A DNA stretch of 42,154 nt from a bacterium (GTDB taxonomy: Bacteria > Cyanobacteriota > Vampirovibrionia > Obscuribacterales > JAKAZS01): assembly GCA_021815785.1 (NCBI GenBank), contig JAKAZS010000014.1:1-42154 (forward strand), written 5' to 3'. Position 1 is the first letter of the stretch. Every line of letters begins with the position of its first letter. This document shows positions 26,526 through 34,996 of this stretch, in pieces. The notes below the pieces were generated by a model. That model had not been told where the DNA came from. It saw only the letters and a list, made by a program, of their open reading frames with translations, and made no database searches. The position numbers and the translations under genes are program-made.

Positions 26526-27686
26526 ATGGACCTTAAAAACCACATTATTAACGCTAGCTTTAAAATTGGCTTTACCCAATGTCGCATTGGTAGTTTAGCG
26601 CATTTAAGCCAGGCGCAACACCATCTGGAGAAGTGGATCAACCTTGGCTTGGCTGGTAAAATGGACTATTTAAAACGAAATCCGCAATTACGTACCAATC
26701 CTCAATTATTATTTCCACAAGCTAAATCCGTAATTTTATTATCGGCCAATTACTATACTAAGCCCAATCTAAGACCTTTAGGCTATTATGGTAAAGTTGC
26801 TAATTATGCAACCGGACTAGATTATCACCAGGTGTTACCCAATAAAGTTAAATTATTGGTTGAGCAAATAAAAATGGTTGACCCCAGAATCGAAAATTAC
26901 CAATGTGTTACAGATTCAACACCACTATATGAAATTCCTTTAGGTATTCGTCATGGACTTGGTTTTAAAGGCAAAAATTCCTTAATTATTGCACCACTCC
27001 TTAAGGGTTCCTATAACTTTTCCGTTGAATTATTTACTAATATTGAGTTAGAACCTGATACAGTCTATAATGGCACTTGCGGCAAATGTTTTGCCTGTGG
27101 GACTAACTGCCCCACCCTAGCTATTTCAACCGAAACTGGAATTGACAGCAATAAATGTATTTCTTACTTAACTATTGAAAATAAAGAGGCAATACCATTA
27201 ACCTTAAGGCCTAAAATAAAAAACTGGGTCTTTGGCTGCGACATCTGTCAGGAAATTTGTCCTTATAATCAAAAACAATATGAAACCAGTTTTCCTGAAT
27301 TTAAACCAGAATCAGGAATTGGTCATTATCTTAATTTAATGGAAATTTTAAAGATTAAAACCAATCAAGAATTTTTAGCCAAATTTCGGCATACTGCCAT
27401 TTCACGTGCTAAACGTACTGGTTTAATTCGCAATAGTTTAACCGTTATGGGCAACATCTTAGCCAATTTTGACAACGTAGAATATATCGACAGTGTTAAC
27501 CTTGAGCAAGGTCTAGATGGCCTTTATCAATTTACCTTAAACGAAAATACCCCAATGTTAATTGAACATAGCGCATGGGCTTTAAGCAAACATCCTTACG
27601 GACTTAATTATTTAACCAAAATCTATGACCAAAGCAGTGATCCAGGAAGTAAAAAAATAATTAAATCATATTTATTAAACCAATAA
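26526..27686 (+). CDS. queG: Epoxyqueuosine reductase
   Basis: The last step of queuosine synthesis: cobalamin-dependent removal of the epoxide oxygen from epoxyqueuosine in tRNA. The 386-residue protein has the two [4Fe-4S] cluster motifs in the right place: CGKCFACGTNCP near residue 185, and WVFGCDICQEICPYN near 240, with a lone Cys at CISYLTIE between. The N-terminal region (YLKRNPQLRTNP, SVILLSANYY) and the GIRHGLGFKGKNSLII stretch are also typical of the family. The C-terminal part resembles HEAT-like repeats seen in some QueG. Start is ATG with no strong Shine-Dalgarno. It requires cobalamin, so the host must make or import B12. Confidence 0.95.
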   Translation: MDLKNHIINASFKIGFTQCRIGSLAHLSQAQHHLEKWINLGLAGKMDYLKRNPQLRTNPQLLFPQAKSVILLSANYYTKPNLRPLGYYGKVANYATGLDYHQVLPNKVKLLVEQIKMVDPRIENYQCVTDSTPLYEIPLGIRHGLGFKGKNSLIIAPLLKGSYNFSVELFTNIELEPDTVYNGTCGKCFACGTNCPTLAISTETGIDSNKCISYLTIENKEAIPLTLRPKIKNWVFGCDICQEICPYNQKQYETSFPEFKPESGIGHYLNLMEILKIKTNQEFLAKFRHTAISRAKRTGLIRNSLTVMGNILANFDNVEYIDSVNLEQGLDGLYQFTLNENTPMLIEHSAWALSKHPYGLNYLTKIYDQSSDPGSKKIIKSYLLNQ

Positions 27687-27821
27687 GAACTAAATCACAA
27701 AGTTTAATTGCAATTTTGACGCCTGCCGGGCAAATAAATTACCAGCCCCAAAAAGAACAATAACCAAACCGCTAGCGTAATAGTATTTTAACCATTAAAT
27801 TATCGATAAGGCATAATGCTT

Positions 27822-28118
27822 TTAACAAGGGTCTTCAGGTTTAAATTTTAATTCTTTTAATGATTCAATAATCACCTGATCAGTTTGATGTTGCCAATCA
27901 AGGGCTTCTAAAATTTCACCTTGCGACATCCACCTTTTTTCAAGAATTAATTCACCTAAAGGCTTTTTCGTCTTATTTTGCTCATTCATTAATTCTTCTA
28001 ATTGCTGCAAGGTAATTTTATTGCGTTTTAATAAAATTTCACCAAGCCGCTCTTGCCGGGTTAACAAATCCCATTTCTCACGGTCAGATATTGGTTTTTT
28101 ATTATCTTCTAAATCCAT
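27822..28118 (-). CDS. Small standalone GspE N-terminal/MshEN-like protein
   Basis: A 98-residue cytosolic protein. Residues 24-80 read RLGEILLKRNKITLQQLEELM, then KPLGELILEKRWMSQGEILEALDWQ. This is two adjoining LGEILxxxxxIxxxQLxxAL-type helical units, as in the N-terminal domain of GspE/PilB ATPases (MshEN), which can bind c-di-GMP in some proteins. No ATPase is fused to it here and no pilus gene is in the window. Binding cannot be judged without aligning the ligand motif. It is transcribed away from queG and upstream of no other gene. Assignment is by pattern recognition. Confidence 0.65.
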   Translation of the reverse strand: MDLEDNKKPISDREKWDLLTRQERLGEILLKRNKITLQQLEELMNEQNKTKKPLGELILEKRWMSQGEILEALDWQHQTDQVIIESLKELKFKPEDPC

Positions 28119-28215
28119 AATTTATAAATTCCTTAACAATCTATTTTAATTATATATCACATTTAAATTTATTAATAAAGTTCAAATTATTAATAAATTT
28201 GAATGTTGCGAAAAT

Positions 28216-29175
28216 TTAAGCCATTACCGTTTTCTTTTTAACCTTCAATTCACGCCACCATACCAGTAAACAACTTGCATTAAATATTGATGAATAAGTA
28301 CCGGAAATTATACCGATTAACATTGCTAAGACAAAATTACGCATCGTAATACCACCTAAGAAATACAAAACGGTAAGGGTAATAACTACGGTTAATGAAG
28401 TATAAATAGACCGGGTTAAAGTCTGGTTAACACTATCATTAGCTACATCACCAAAGGTTTTCTTGACTTCTTTGCCGCTTATAGGGTCTAGCATTTTTCG
28501 ACCCACTAATTTAGCATTTTCCCGAATCCGGTCAAATACGACAATTGTATCATGCACCGAAAACCCTATTACAGTTAGGGCAGCACTAATAAACAGACTG
28601 TCGACTTCTACGCTAGCAACCACACCTAATATGGCAAAAATACCACATAACGCCAAAACATCATGGAATAAGGCAATAATTGCACATACAGCATAATCAA
28701 CCTGAAATCGCCAGGAAATATAAGCAACCATCATCGCAAAGGTAATCGCTAGCGCAATAAGCCCATTTAACAAGAGCTCAGGTCCAATAACCCCGGAAAC
28801 TTTATCTTCAGAAATCACTTGAAACGAACCAATTTGAGACTGAAAAGCTTCATCTAAATTATGTTTTTGAGCTTCGGTATCAATGGCTTTGGTTCTTATC
28901 ACCATAACTTCATGATTAGCGATATAGGCCTGCTGGACTTGCGAACCGGAAAAATTACAACTGTCCAAAACGGCTAACACTTTATCCGGAGTTGTTGGTT
29001 TGGTAAATTCGTATTGAAGAATTGAACCACCAGTAAAATCTATCCCTGGTCTAAGTGGTGCATGAAATTTAATAATACACATCAATATACCAATTAAGCC
29101 GGGGATTAATACGAGCAAAGATATGCCAATCCAGATATTACGGTACTTGACAATATCGATTAAATTTTTATTCAT
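28216..29175 (-). CDS. secF: Protein translocase subunit SecF
   Basis: With SecD it uses the proton-motive force to complete Sec-dependent export across the inner membrane. The 319-residue protein has six transmembrane helices, one N-terminal and five after the periplasmic P1-like domain. Typical motifs are RPGIDFTGGSILQYEF, VIGPELLLNGLIALAITFAMMVAYI, FSVHDTIVVFDRIRENAK and the C-terminal GTYSSIFNASCLLVWW. Its ATG overlaps the secD stop by 4 bases (ATGA), with GGAGG just upstream, so translation is coupled. Confidence 0.95.
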   Translation of the reverse strand: MNKNLIDIVKYRNIWIGISLLVLIPGLIGILMCIIKFHAPLRPGIDFTGGSILQYEFTKPTTPDKVLAVLDSCNFSGSQVQQAYIANHEVMVIRTKAIDTEAQKHNLDEAFQSQIGSFQVISEDKVSGVIGPELLLNGLIALAITFAMMVAYISWRFQVDYAVCAIIALFHDVLALCGIFAILGVVASVEVDSLFISAALTVIGFSVHDTIVVFDRIRENAKLVGRKMLDPISGKEVKKTFGDVANDSVNQTLTRSIYTSLTVVITLTVLYFLGGITMRNFVLAMLIGIISGTYSSIFNASCLLVWWRELKVKKKTVMA

Positions 29176-30692
29176 ACCGCCTCCTTAACTTTGGCATTAT
29201 TAGTATTTTTTTCTTGAGCATTAAAGATATGCTTTACATTACGTGGAACCAAATGTAATAGCGCTCTGGTTGCCGTTATAGCTGTAAACATGGATACTAA
29301 AACCCCAAATAACAGCGTTACCGCAAAGCCCTTAACAATTGATGTACCAAACAACATTAACACCAGACAGGCAATAATACTATTCATATTACTATCAAAA
29401 ATGGATGAAAAAGCTTTACTAAATCCATTTTCAATCGCCATATAGAGATTTTTCCCTTGTCTAATTTCTTCTTTCGTACGTTCAAAAATCAAGATATTAG
29501 CATCAACAGCCATTCCGATTGACAGAATAAATCCAGCAATACCAGCTAAAGTCAGTGTTACTGGCGTAGCTTTAAAAATCGCCAAAGTGGTTAACGTATA
29601 GAGAATTAAAGCTATATCGGCAATTAAACCAGGTACGCCATAAACCACCATCATAAACACAGCTACTAAAGCTAAGCCAACTCCACCAGCAATAAGACTT
29701 TTATGAATTGAATCCTTGCCTAAAGTTGCTCCTACTGAGCGTTCTTCAAGAATTTTAACCGGGGTTGGTAAAGCTCCTGCATTCAGTTTAACGGCCAAGT
29801 CAACTGCTTGGTCCTTACTATAATTGCCGGTTATTTCACCAGATCCTGCCAGAATTGGCTCTTTCACCGTAACACCATGATACTCTAGCGCCGATAGTGG
29901 CCGACCATCTGGACCACGTTCAGTTGGTTCACCATCCAGGAAAATCCCAATTTGACGGCCTACCAGTCTTTTCGTCAATTCAGCAAATTTTGTAGCTCCA
30001 GCTTGTTTAAACTCAAACGTAACACGCCATATTGACGCTGAGGCAGTAGGTACAGCCTGAGCATGTTTAAAATCAGACCCCGTTAGCCCTACATCAAGCC
30101 AGACTGGCTGTTTATTGCTGTCAAAACTTAATTCTTTAAACTCCAGCATAGCAGTTGTGCCGATTCGATCCTTAGCCGCCTGAGGATCCTTAATCCCTGG
30201 CAATTCAACGATTAATCTATCCCGACCCGATCGTTGCACAACGGTTTCAGAGACACCCAAACTGTTAATACGATTATTAATCACTGTTTCGACAGCCTGC
30301 ATAACTTCAGGTGTAATTTGAGGAACTTCCTTTGAGGGTAAAGCTTGGAGCAATAATTGACTGCCTCCACGCAAATCAAGACCTAGTTTAAGATTGGTAT
30401 AAAGTAAATAGTGCTTATAATGCCCTAAAACCTGAATATTATTGGCTATATTAGCTTCATCGAGCATATTCTTAACAAAGTCTTCTTTTTGGAAACTGGT
30501 CAATTTAGCAAAGTCACTACGTTTAACTAACCGACTATAGACGTCTTGGCGCAACTCAAAAGGCGACAATTGCGCTAACCTTTGCCAATTTTCGTATTCA
30601 TTTTTAGTGCAAACTGAAAACAAAGTCAGTAATGACCATATAAATACACAAATAACTAAGGGGAATTTCCAATCTTTAAATAAATTTGTCAT
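29172..30692 (-). CDS. secD: Protein translocase subunit SecD
   Basis: The 506-residue partner of SecF. It has one N-terminal transmembrane helix, a large periplasmic domain beginning GLDLRGGSQLLLQ near residue 100 with the NRINSLGVSETVVQRSG block, and a C-terminal set of five helices (SIGMAVDANILIFERTKEEI). The length is shorter than the 615-residue E. coli protein and normal for many other phyla. It is first in the secDF operon. A TACAAT box lies about five bases before the ATG, implying a very short leader. No yajC is upstream. Confidence 0.95.
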   Translation of the reverse strand: MTNLFKDWKFPLVICVFIWSLLTLFSVCTKNEYENWQRLAQLSPFELRQDVYSRLVKRSDFAKLTSFQKEDFVKNMLDEANIANNIQVLGHYKHYLLYTNLKLGLDLRGGSQLLLQALPSKEVPQITPEVMQAVETVINNRINSLGVSETVVQRSGRDRLIVELPGIKDPQAAKDRIGTTAMLEFKELSFDSNKQPVWLDVGLTGSDFKHAQAVPTASASIWRVTFEFKQAGATKFAELTKRLVGRQIGIFLDGEPTERGPDGRPLSALEYHGVTVKEPILAGSGEITGNYSKDQAVDLAVKLNAGALPTPVKILEERSVGATLGKDSIHKSLIAGGVGLALVAVFMMVVYGVPGLIADIALILYTLTTLAIFKATPVTLTLAGIAGFILSIGMAVDANILIFERTKEEIRQGKNLYMAIENGFSKAFSSIFDSNMNSIIACLVLMLFGTSIVKGFAVTLLFGVLVSMFTAITATRALLHLVPRNVKHIFNAQEKNTNNAKVKEAV

Positions 30693-30761
30693 AGTAAATT
30701 GTAAAGTGCCTAGCTAACCAACAAAAGCAATTTTAACCTATTTACATGCTAATTTTAAAGC

Positions 30762-31463
30762 CTAAGCTACACAAACTTGATCGCCACCTTGGCGAATAGC
30801 TGTTTTTAAGGCAATTATAGCCTCATTTATAATTTCGTCATGTTCGCGACCATGATGCGGAAACGAAGCCAACCCGAAACTTAAAGAAATACGCAAATTG
30901 TGCCAGTTATGTGAAATAACATGCCCAGACGTTCGCTGCCGAATGCGTTCGGCCACAATACTAGCTCCACTGGCATTAGTTTCCGGTAACATAATGGCAA
31001 ATTCTTCCATCGAATAACGTGCGGCAATATCAACATCACGAATAGCACTTTTAACTATCATAGCCGCCTTTTGTAAAACAGTGTCACTTGTCAAAGCTCC
31101 GTATTGCATACTAATTTCACGGATATTGTCAATCGCGACAATGCATATTGTCAATGGGCGCTTGTACCGTTTTGCCCGTTTTAATTCATCTTTTACTTCT
31201 TTGGTAAACGTTCGGGAATTATACAAATCAGTCAGAATATCAAATAGAGCTAATTTTTCAGTTTCTTCAACTTTAGTTAAAGACATTGTTTTTTGCGAAT
31301 GCGCAATAAGCGACCTTTGTTCCAATTCCTTAACTCTATTTAAAACCTGATTATCCAGGCTAGTTCTTTTATCAGCAATAAAATTTGGTCGTGAAGGTTT
31401 TTCCACGACCCGGCAGAACATACAGGATCGGCCACTACAAATATGGTTGGGATTATTAGCCAT
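30762..31463 (-). CDS. Degenerate GGDEF-domain protein with Cys cluster (second of two)
   Basis: A 233-residue protein. The N-terminus has a cysteine cluster, CSGRSCMFC (residues 9-17), that could bind a metal. A short coiled-coil-like stretch follows (LNRVKELEQRSLIAHSQ). From about residue 70 comes a GGDEF domain (LFDILTDLYNSRTF, VDIAARYSMEEFAIMLPET, ISLSFGLASFPHHG). The signature is SMEEF: both glycines are replaced, though the acidic EE pair remains. An RxxD motif (RDVD) sits at the normal inhibitory-site spacing, so the protein may bind c-di-GMP without making it. It lies 69 bases upstream of secD on the same strand. Its likely partner and role are unknown. Confidence 0.85.
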   Translation of the reverse strand: MANNPNHICSGRSCMFCRVVEKPSRPNFIADKRTSLDNQVLNRVKELEQRSLIAHSQKTMSLTKVEETEKLALFDILTDLYNSRTFTKEVKDELKRAKRYKRPLTICIVAIDNIREISMQYGALTSDTVLQKAAMIVKSAIRDVDIAARYSMEEFAIMLPETNASGASIVAERIRQRTSGHVISHNWHNLRISLSFGLASFPHHGREHDEIINEAIIALKTAIRQGGDQVCVA

Positions 31464-31821
31464 GGTTAAACCTTTAACAGATAACTTAAATTCAAAGAAT
31501 AAAATAATTTTAAGTCAAGAGGGACTTCATCAGGATATAGATTACAATGAGAACACATTATTTGTAAAATTAAAATTTAATTAATTTAAATTTTGTAAAA
31601 TTTTTTTAAGGACTGATTATTTTTTTAACTTATACATATTAAACCATTGACAAGAACGATGAGCCAATGTTAATGAGGAAATACTCTTTTTTTTTAACTA
31701 CATTGACAATTTCAACAACATAGTCGTAAGCCAGCTTATAACTTTTACCACGAAAAACTATTTTTTTTAGCAGCTTTGACGACTTCAACCCATTGCCCAA
31801 AAACCACTATCATAAAGGGCT
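31464..31821. other. 358-base stretch without an intact gene
   Basis: Lies between the second GGDEF gene and the amidohydrolase gene. It is AT-rich with T tracts near 31690 and 31760. The part 31639-31813 may hold a decayed short gene (listed separately). I see no other feature. Confidence 0.55.
31639..31813 (-). pseudogene. Possible decayed short lysine-rich reading frame
   Basis: On the minus strand an ATG at 31813 opens 22 codons (MIVVFGQWVEVVKAAKKNSF) to a TAA at 31745-31747. A different frame then reads on as KSYKLAYDYVVEIVNVVKKKEYF and ends at the TAA at 31639-31641. A single one-base frameshift near the A8 run would join them into a protein of about 57 residues. It could equally be chance in AT-rich DNA, so this is a weak call. 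Confidence 0.2.
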
Positions 31822-33171
31822 TTAACCTTGATTGAAATTCTTTTCTATTTTACCGTCATTCACGACTTGACGACCGGCAACATATACTTCACTTACGCAA
31901 AATTTAAGTGCCAAAATTTGTTCATAAATTTCTTCAACCAAAATATTGGCGGCAAGAGGTTTACTTATTGGCCTTAGCAAAATAACATCAGCTCTTTTGC
32001 CAATTTCGATTGAACCAATATCGTGAGCAAAATTTAACATCCGTGCAGCTTCAATCGTTAACATTTTCACTATTTGGCTAGGCTTAACCTTATTGAATAA
32101 TCCTAGCGAATTATAAGCAAAATTGGCTTCGGTTAGTAAGTTTAAATCACAATTAGAAGCCAAACTATCAGTACCAAACCCAACGTTTAAACCATTTAAT
32201 TCACTTAAAGCCAACTTACCAACTTGTAAATACTGATTACTTCTTGGACAAATAGCTAATTTTAAATTGTGTTTGCCCAGTAAAGCCCGATCATTTTCCT
32301 GCAAATGAACACCATGAGCAAATAACATATTTGAGTTAAGTAAATTATGGCTAGCCAAAAATTCACAAGAGCTTAATCCGCAGTTACGCGCTAAATTTTC
32401 ATTATTAACCAATTCACTTTGAGTAAGATTAAATGCCTGAATTAAAAAATTATCAATTACGTCATTACCATTTTGCGTCCACTCCTTTTCCCAAACCGAT
32501 TCACTAATATGACTGAGTAAAATAGTATTATTGGCTAAACACCATTGATAAGCCAAATCAAAGAGTTTAACGCCAACGGTATATAGCGAATGCGGTGAGA
32601 TAGTAAGGGTTATCGCGCTATTAGTCGGATGTAATTCCTGGACTTGACGAGCAAGAGACTCCATTTTAGTTAAGAATTTTTCAAAGACCACGCAAGTATC
32701 GGCGGCACTAATGCCAAATAATTCTAAGCCAACCAAAGCTTTTAATCCATAATCGTTAAGGGGTTTAATTGATAAACCCGTATACGAACAATCAACCAAA
32801 GTAGTGGTGCCAGATAATAAAGCTTGCTCAACACCATAATTATTAGCCTGGACAAAGTCAGCGGGAGTTAAACCACGAGAAAGCTTCATTAAACTAGGAA
32901 TCCAATTGAATAATGGGCTAGTGGGTAAATTAATTAAGGAATAATCTAAATGGGTATGTAAATTAATTAAACCTGGCATAAGAATTGCATCCGGTTTGTC
33001 GTAAATATTGGCTTGGGGCACTAAATTCGGCAAAATTTTCAGGCTAGTCTGATTGTCAAGAATATGCTCAATTTTACCATTCTTAATGACAATACTCCCC
33101 CCAAACACAGGTTCACCAATAACCGGTAGAATTAAGTAAGGACAAATAGCAAAAATATCGTTAAAATACAT
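31822..33171 (-). CDS. Amidohydrolase (SAH/MTA deaminase-like)
   Basis: A 449-residue metal-dependent hydrolase of the TRZ/ATZ branch of the amidohydrolase superfamily. It has the HxH metal motif in LMPGLINLHTHLDY (about residues 65-78), LLSHISES, LFAHGVHL, CPRSNQYL and the catalytic-aspartate block VGFGTDSLASN. A composite beta-sandwich domain is formed by both ends (INNGKI-like start, RADVILL near the C-terminus). Relatives deaminate S-adenosylhomocysteine, methylthioadenosine, aminofutalosine, guanine or triazines. The sequence does not let me choose between them, and no menaquinone-pathway gene is adjacent to favour aminofutalosine. It is divergent from the DUF177 gene, 45 bases between starts. 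Confidence 0.85.
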   Translation of the reverse strand: MYFNDIFAICPYLILPVIGEPVFGGSIVIKNGKIEHILDNQTSLKILPNLVPQANIYDKPDAILMPGLINLHTHLDYSLINLPTSPLFNWIPSLMKLSRGLTPADFVQANNYGVEQALLSGTTTLVDCSYTGLSIKPLNDYGLKALVGLELFGISAADTCVVFEKFLTKMESLARQVQELHPTNSAITLTISPHSLYTVGVKLFDLAYQWCLANNTILLSHISESVWEKEWTQNGNDVIDNFLIQAFNLTQSELVNNENLARNCGLSSCEFLASHNLLNSNMLFAHGVHLQENDRALLGKHNLKLAICPRSNQYLQVGKLALSELNGLNVGFGTDSLASNCDLNLLTEANFAYNSLGLFNKVKPSQIVKMLTIEAARMLNFAHDIGSIEIGKRADVILLRPISKPLAANILVEEIYEQILALKFCVSEVYVAGRQVVNDGKIEKNFNQG

Positions 33172-33199
33172 TTAAAACTTTTGAATAAAATTTATTTAA

Positions 33200-33205
33200 T
33201 ATAAT
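33200..33205 (+). promoter_or_regulatory. -10 element for the DUF177-rpmF-plsX-fabH-fabD cluster
   Basis: A consensus TATAAT ends 11 bases before the ATG at 33217. Transcription starting at the usual distance would give a leader of only about 5 bases, and no ribosome binding site precedes this ATG. No strong -35 is visible. Confidence 0.4.
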
Positions 33206-33216
33206 ATATTAAAATC

Positions 33217-33699
33217 ATGAAAATAAGTATCGATAAATTAAGAAATGAAAATCCTTTAAACGTTTTTTTTAAAGAAGAAATTCACGGAATAGATGCCATT
33301 AAACCAGTTACGGGAAATTTAGCCTTAACTCTAAACTCAACTGGAGTAAGGGTTAAAGGAATTATATCAACAATTTTAAAACTAACTTGTGTGCGCTGTC
33401 TTAATACTTATTTTTTCCCGATTAGAGTTACAATTAATGAAAATTTGATTTTTAATTTAGTTACGGACAATGCAAAAGATCGCGAATTGTTAAAGAATGA
33501 TTTCGTTGAAAACATACCTATTGATAATCAGATTGATTTAAGCGATATAATATATCAATCTGTTATACTAACTAGTCCAACCCAAAATATATGCGCTTCG
33601 GATTGTCAAGGCATAACTCCCGGGTCAAACTCCAAAGACAGATTTGACCCCAGATTAGCCAAGCTTAAAAATTTAATTCCCAAAAATCAAGACCAGTAA
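33217..33699 (+). CDS. yceD: DUF177 (YceD) family protein
   Basis: A 160-residue homologue of YceD, found next to rpmF in most bacteria and linked to 23S rRNA or ribosome function, though its mechanism is not settled. Four cysteines are arranged as CVRC (residues about 54-57) and CASDC (about 128-132), the usual metal-binding pattern. ILTSPTQNIC and the FDPRLAKLKNL tail are also typical. It starts the cluster and is followed by rpmF after 17 bases. Confidence 0.9.
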   Translation: MKISIDKLRNENPLNVFFKEEIHGIDAIKPVTGNLALTLNSTGVRVKGIISTILKLTCVRCLNTYFFPIRVTINENLIFNLVTDNAKDRELLKNDFVENIPIDNQIDLSDIIYQSVILTSPTQNICASDCQGITPGSNSKDRFDPRLAKLKNLIPKNQDQ

Positions 33700-33716
33700 C
33701 CATTCAGGAGATAATC

Positions 33717-33893
33717 ATGGCAGTTCCCAAAAAGAAAACCTCACATCGTAAACAACATCAAAGAAGAGCTCATTGGAAAGCTCAAATAGTTGAAGTAGTA
33801 GCCTGTAGCCAATGTGGTATGTCCAAACGCCCCCATCAAGTTTGTACCAATTGTGGTTATTATCGTGGAAGGCCAGCTTCAAACAAACAGTAA
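33717..33893 (+). CDS. rpmF: 50S ribosomal protein L32
   Basis: A 58-residue basic protein. It begins MAVPKKKTSHRKQHQRRAHW and has a zinc-binding CSQCG (residues 30-34) and CTNCG (residues 43-47), as in the four-cysteine form of L32. The order DUF177-rpmF-plsX-fabH-fabD is conserved across bacteria and supports the call. A good CAGGAG lies six bases before the ATG. The four-cysteine form needs zinc. Some bacteria keep a cysteine-free paralogue for zinc starvation; none is in this window. Confidence 0.95.
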   Translation: MAVPKKKTSHRKQHQRRAHWKAQIVEVVACSQCGMSKRPHQVCTNCGYYRGRPASNKQ

Positions 33894-33942
33894 TTTTTGC
33901 TTGACCAAAAAACTACTTTTATAAAGTTATTCAGGAGATAAA

Positions 33943-34971
33943 ATGATTTGGGTTGGCGTTGATGCTATGGGTGGCGATTTTGCCCCGCGAGAAATAGTAC
34001 ATGGAGCTTGTTTAGCAGCTAAAGAATACGGTGTTGGCATTAAGTTAATTGGTCCAACAGACATAATAGCTAAAGAATTAAAACGCTACAATACTAATAA
34101 TTTAGCTATTGAAATTGTAAATGCTTCCCAAGTTGTGGGCATGGATGAAAAACCTAGCAAAGCCATTCTTAAGAAGAAAGATTCGTCGATCGTAGTTGCC
34201 ATGCAAGAACTTAGCCATGGCAGTGTTGATGCAGTGGTAGCCGCTGGGTCAACTGGCGCAGCAGCAGTAGCGGCTCAATTAATTCTAGGACGAATTCAAC
34301 ATGTCGACCGATCAGCCATCGCCTGCAATATGCCAACTTCTATACGCGGTAAACGCGTTATTGTTGTTGATGTTGGCGCAAACGTAGATTGTTCACCGTA
34401 TCAATTATTTCAATTTGGACTTATGGGACAAATTGTTTCTAATGGCTTATTTAATATTGCCAATCCGGTTATTGGACTATTAAACATTGGCTCCGAAGAA
34501 ACTAAAGGAAATGAATTGGTTCAAGAAACCTATAAATTATTTAAACAATATAACGATCTTAACTTTATTGGTTTTATTGAAGGACGAGACTTTCCGCTGG
34601 GCAAAGTAGATGTAGTTGTTACCGATGGTTTTACTGGCAATGTTGCCCTAAAAACTGCCGAAGGAATCTCACGGATGGTAAGCAGTATGTTAAAACAAGA
34701 GTTAATGCTTACCTTAAATGGTCGGCTAGCTTCAATACTAGCCAAATCAGCCTTTACTAATCTCAAAAAACGCATTGATCACCATGAGGCTGGTGGTGCA
34801 CTCTTAGTTGGCGTTAAAGGTGTTTGTGTCATAGCCCATGGAGGCTCGAACCATACAGCCATTAAAAATGCTATCCGGGTAGCTAAAGATATGATTACAG
34901 CGCGTATGGTATCACGTATTGAAGAAACTTTAAGTGTAATATCTCCACAAATATTAAAATCAGCAACTTAA
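33943..34971 (+). CDS. plsX: Phosphate acyltransferase PlsX
   Basis: Makes acyl-phosphate from acyl-ACP, the first step of phospholipid synthesis in the PlsX/PlsY pathway. The 342-residue protein has the expected AMGGDFAPREIVHGA near the N-terminus, then VDAVVAAGSTGAA, the ANPVIGLLNIGSEETKGNE block, DVVVTDGFTGNVALKT, EAGGALLVGVKGVCVIAHG and an alpha-helical C-terminus. A CAGGAG ribosome binding site precedes the ATG. It is followed by fabH after 25 bases. Confidence 0.96.
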   Translation: MIWVGVDAMGGDFAPREIVHGACLAAKEYGVGIKLIGPTDIIAKELKRYNTNNLAIEIVNASQVVGMDEKPSKAILKKKDSSIVVAMQELSHGSVDAVVAAGSTGAAAVAAQLILGRIQHVDRSAIACNMPTSIRGKRVIVVDVGANVDCSPYQLFQFGLMGQIVSNGLFNIANPVIGLLNIGSEETKGNELVQETYKLFKQYNDLNFIGFIEGRDFPLGKVDVVVTDGFTGNVALKTAEGISRMVSSMLKQELMLTLNGRLASILAKSAFTNLKKRIDHHEAGGALLVGVKGVCVIAHGGSNHTAIKNAIRVAKDMITARMVSRIEETLSVISPQILKSAT

Positions 34972-34996
34972 AGCTATCGTTACAGAAGGTAAAATT

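Noticed and set aside
33901..33925. TTGACC and TATAAA before plsX as an internal promoter
   Set aside because: The spacer is only 13 bases, too short for a sigma-70-type promoter.
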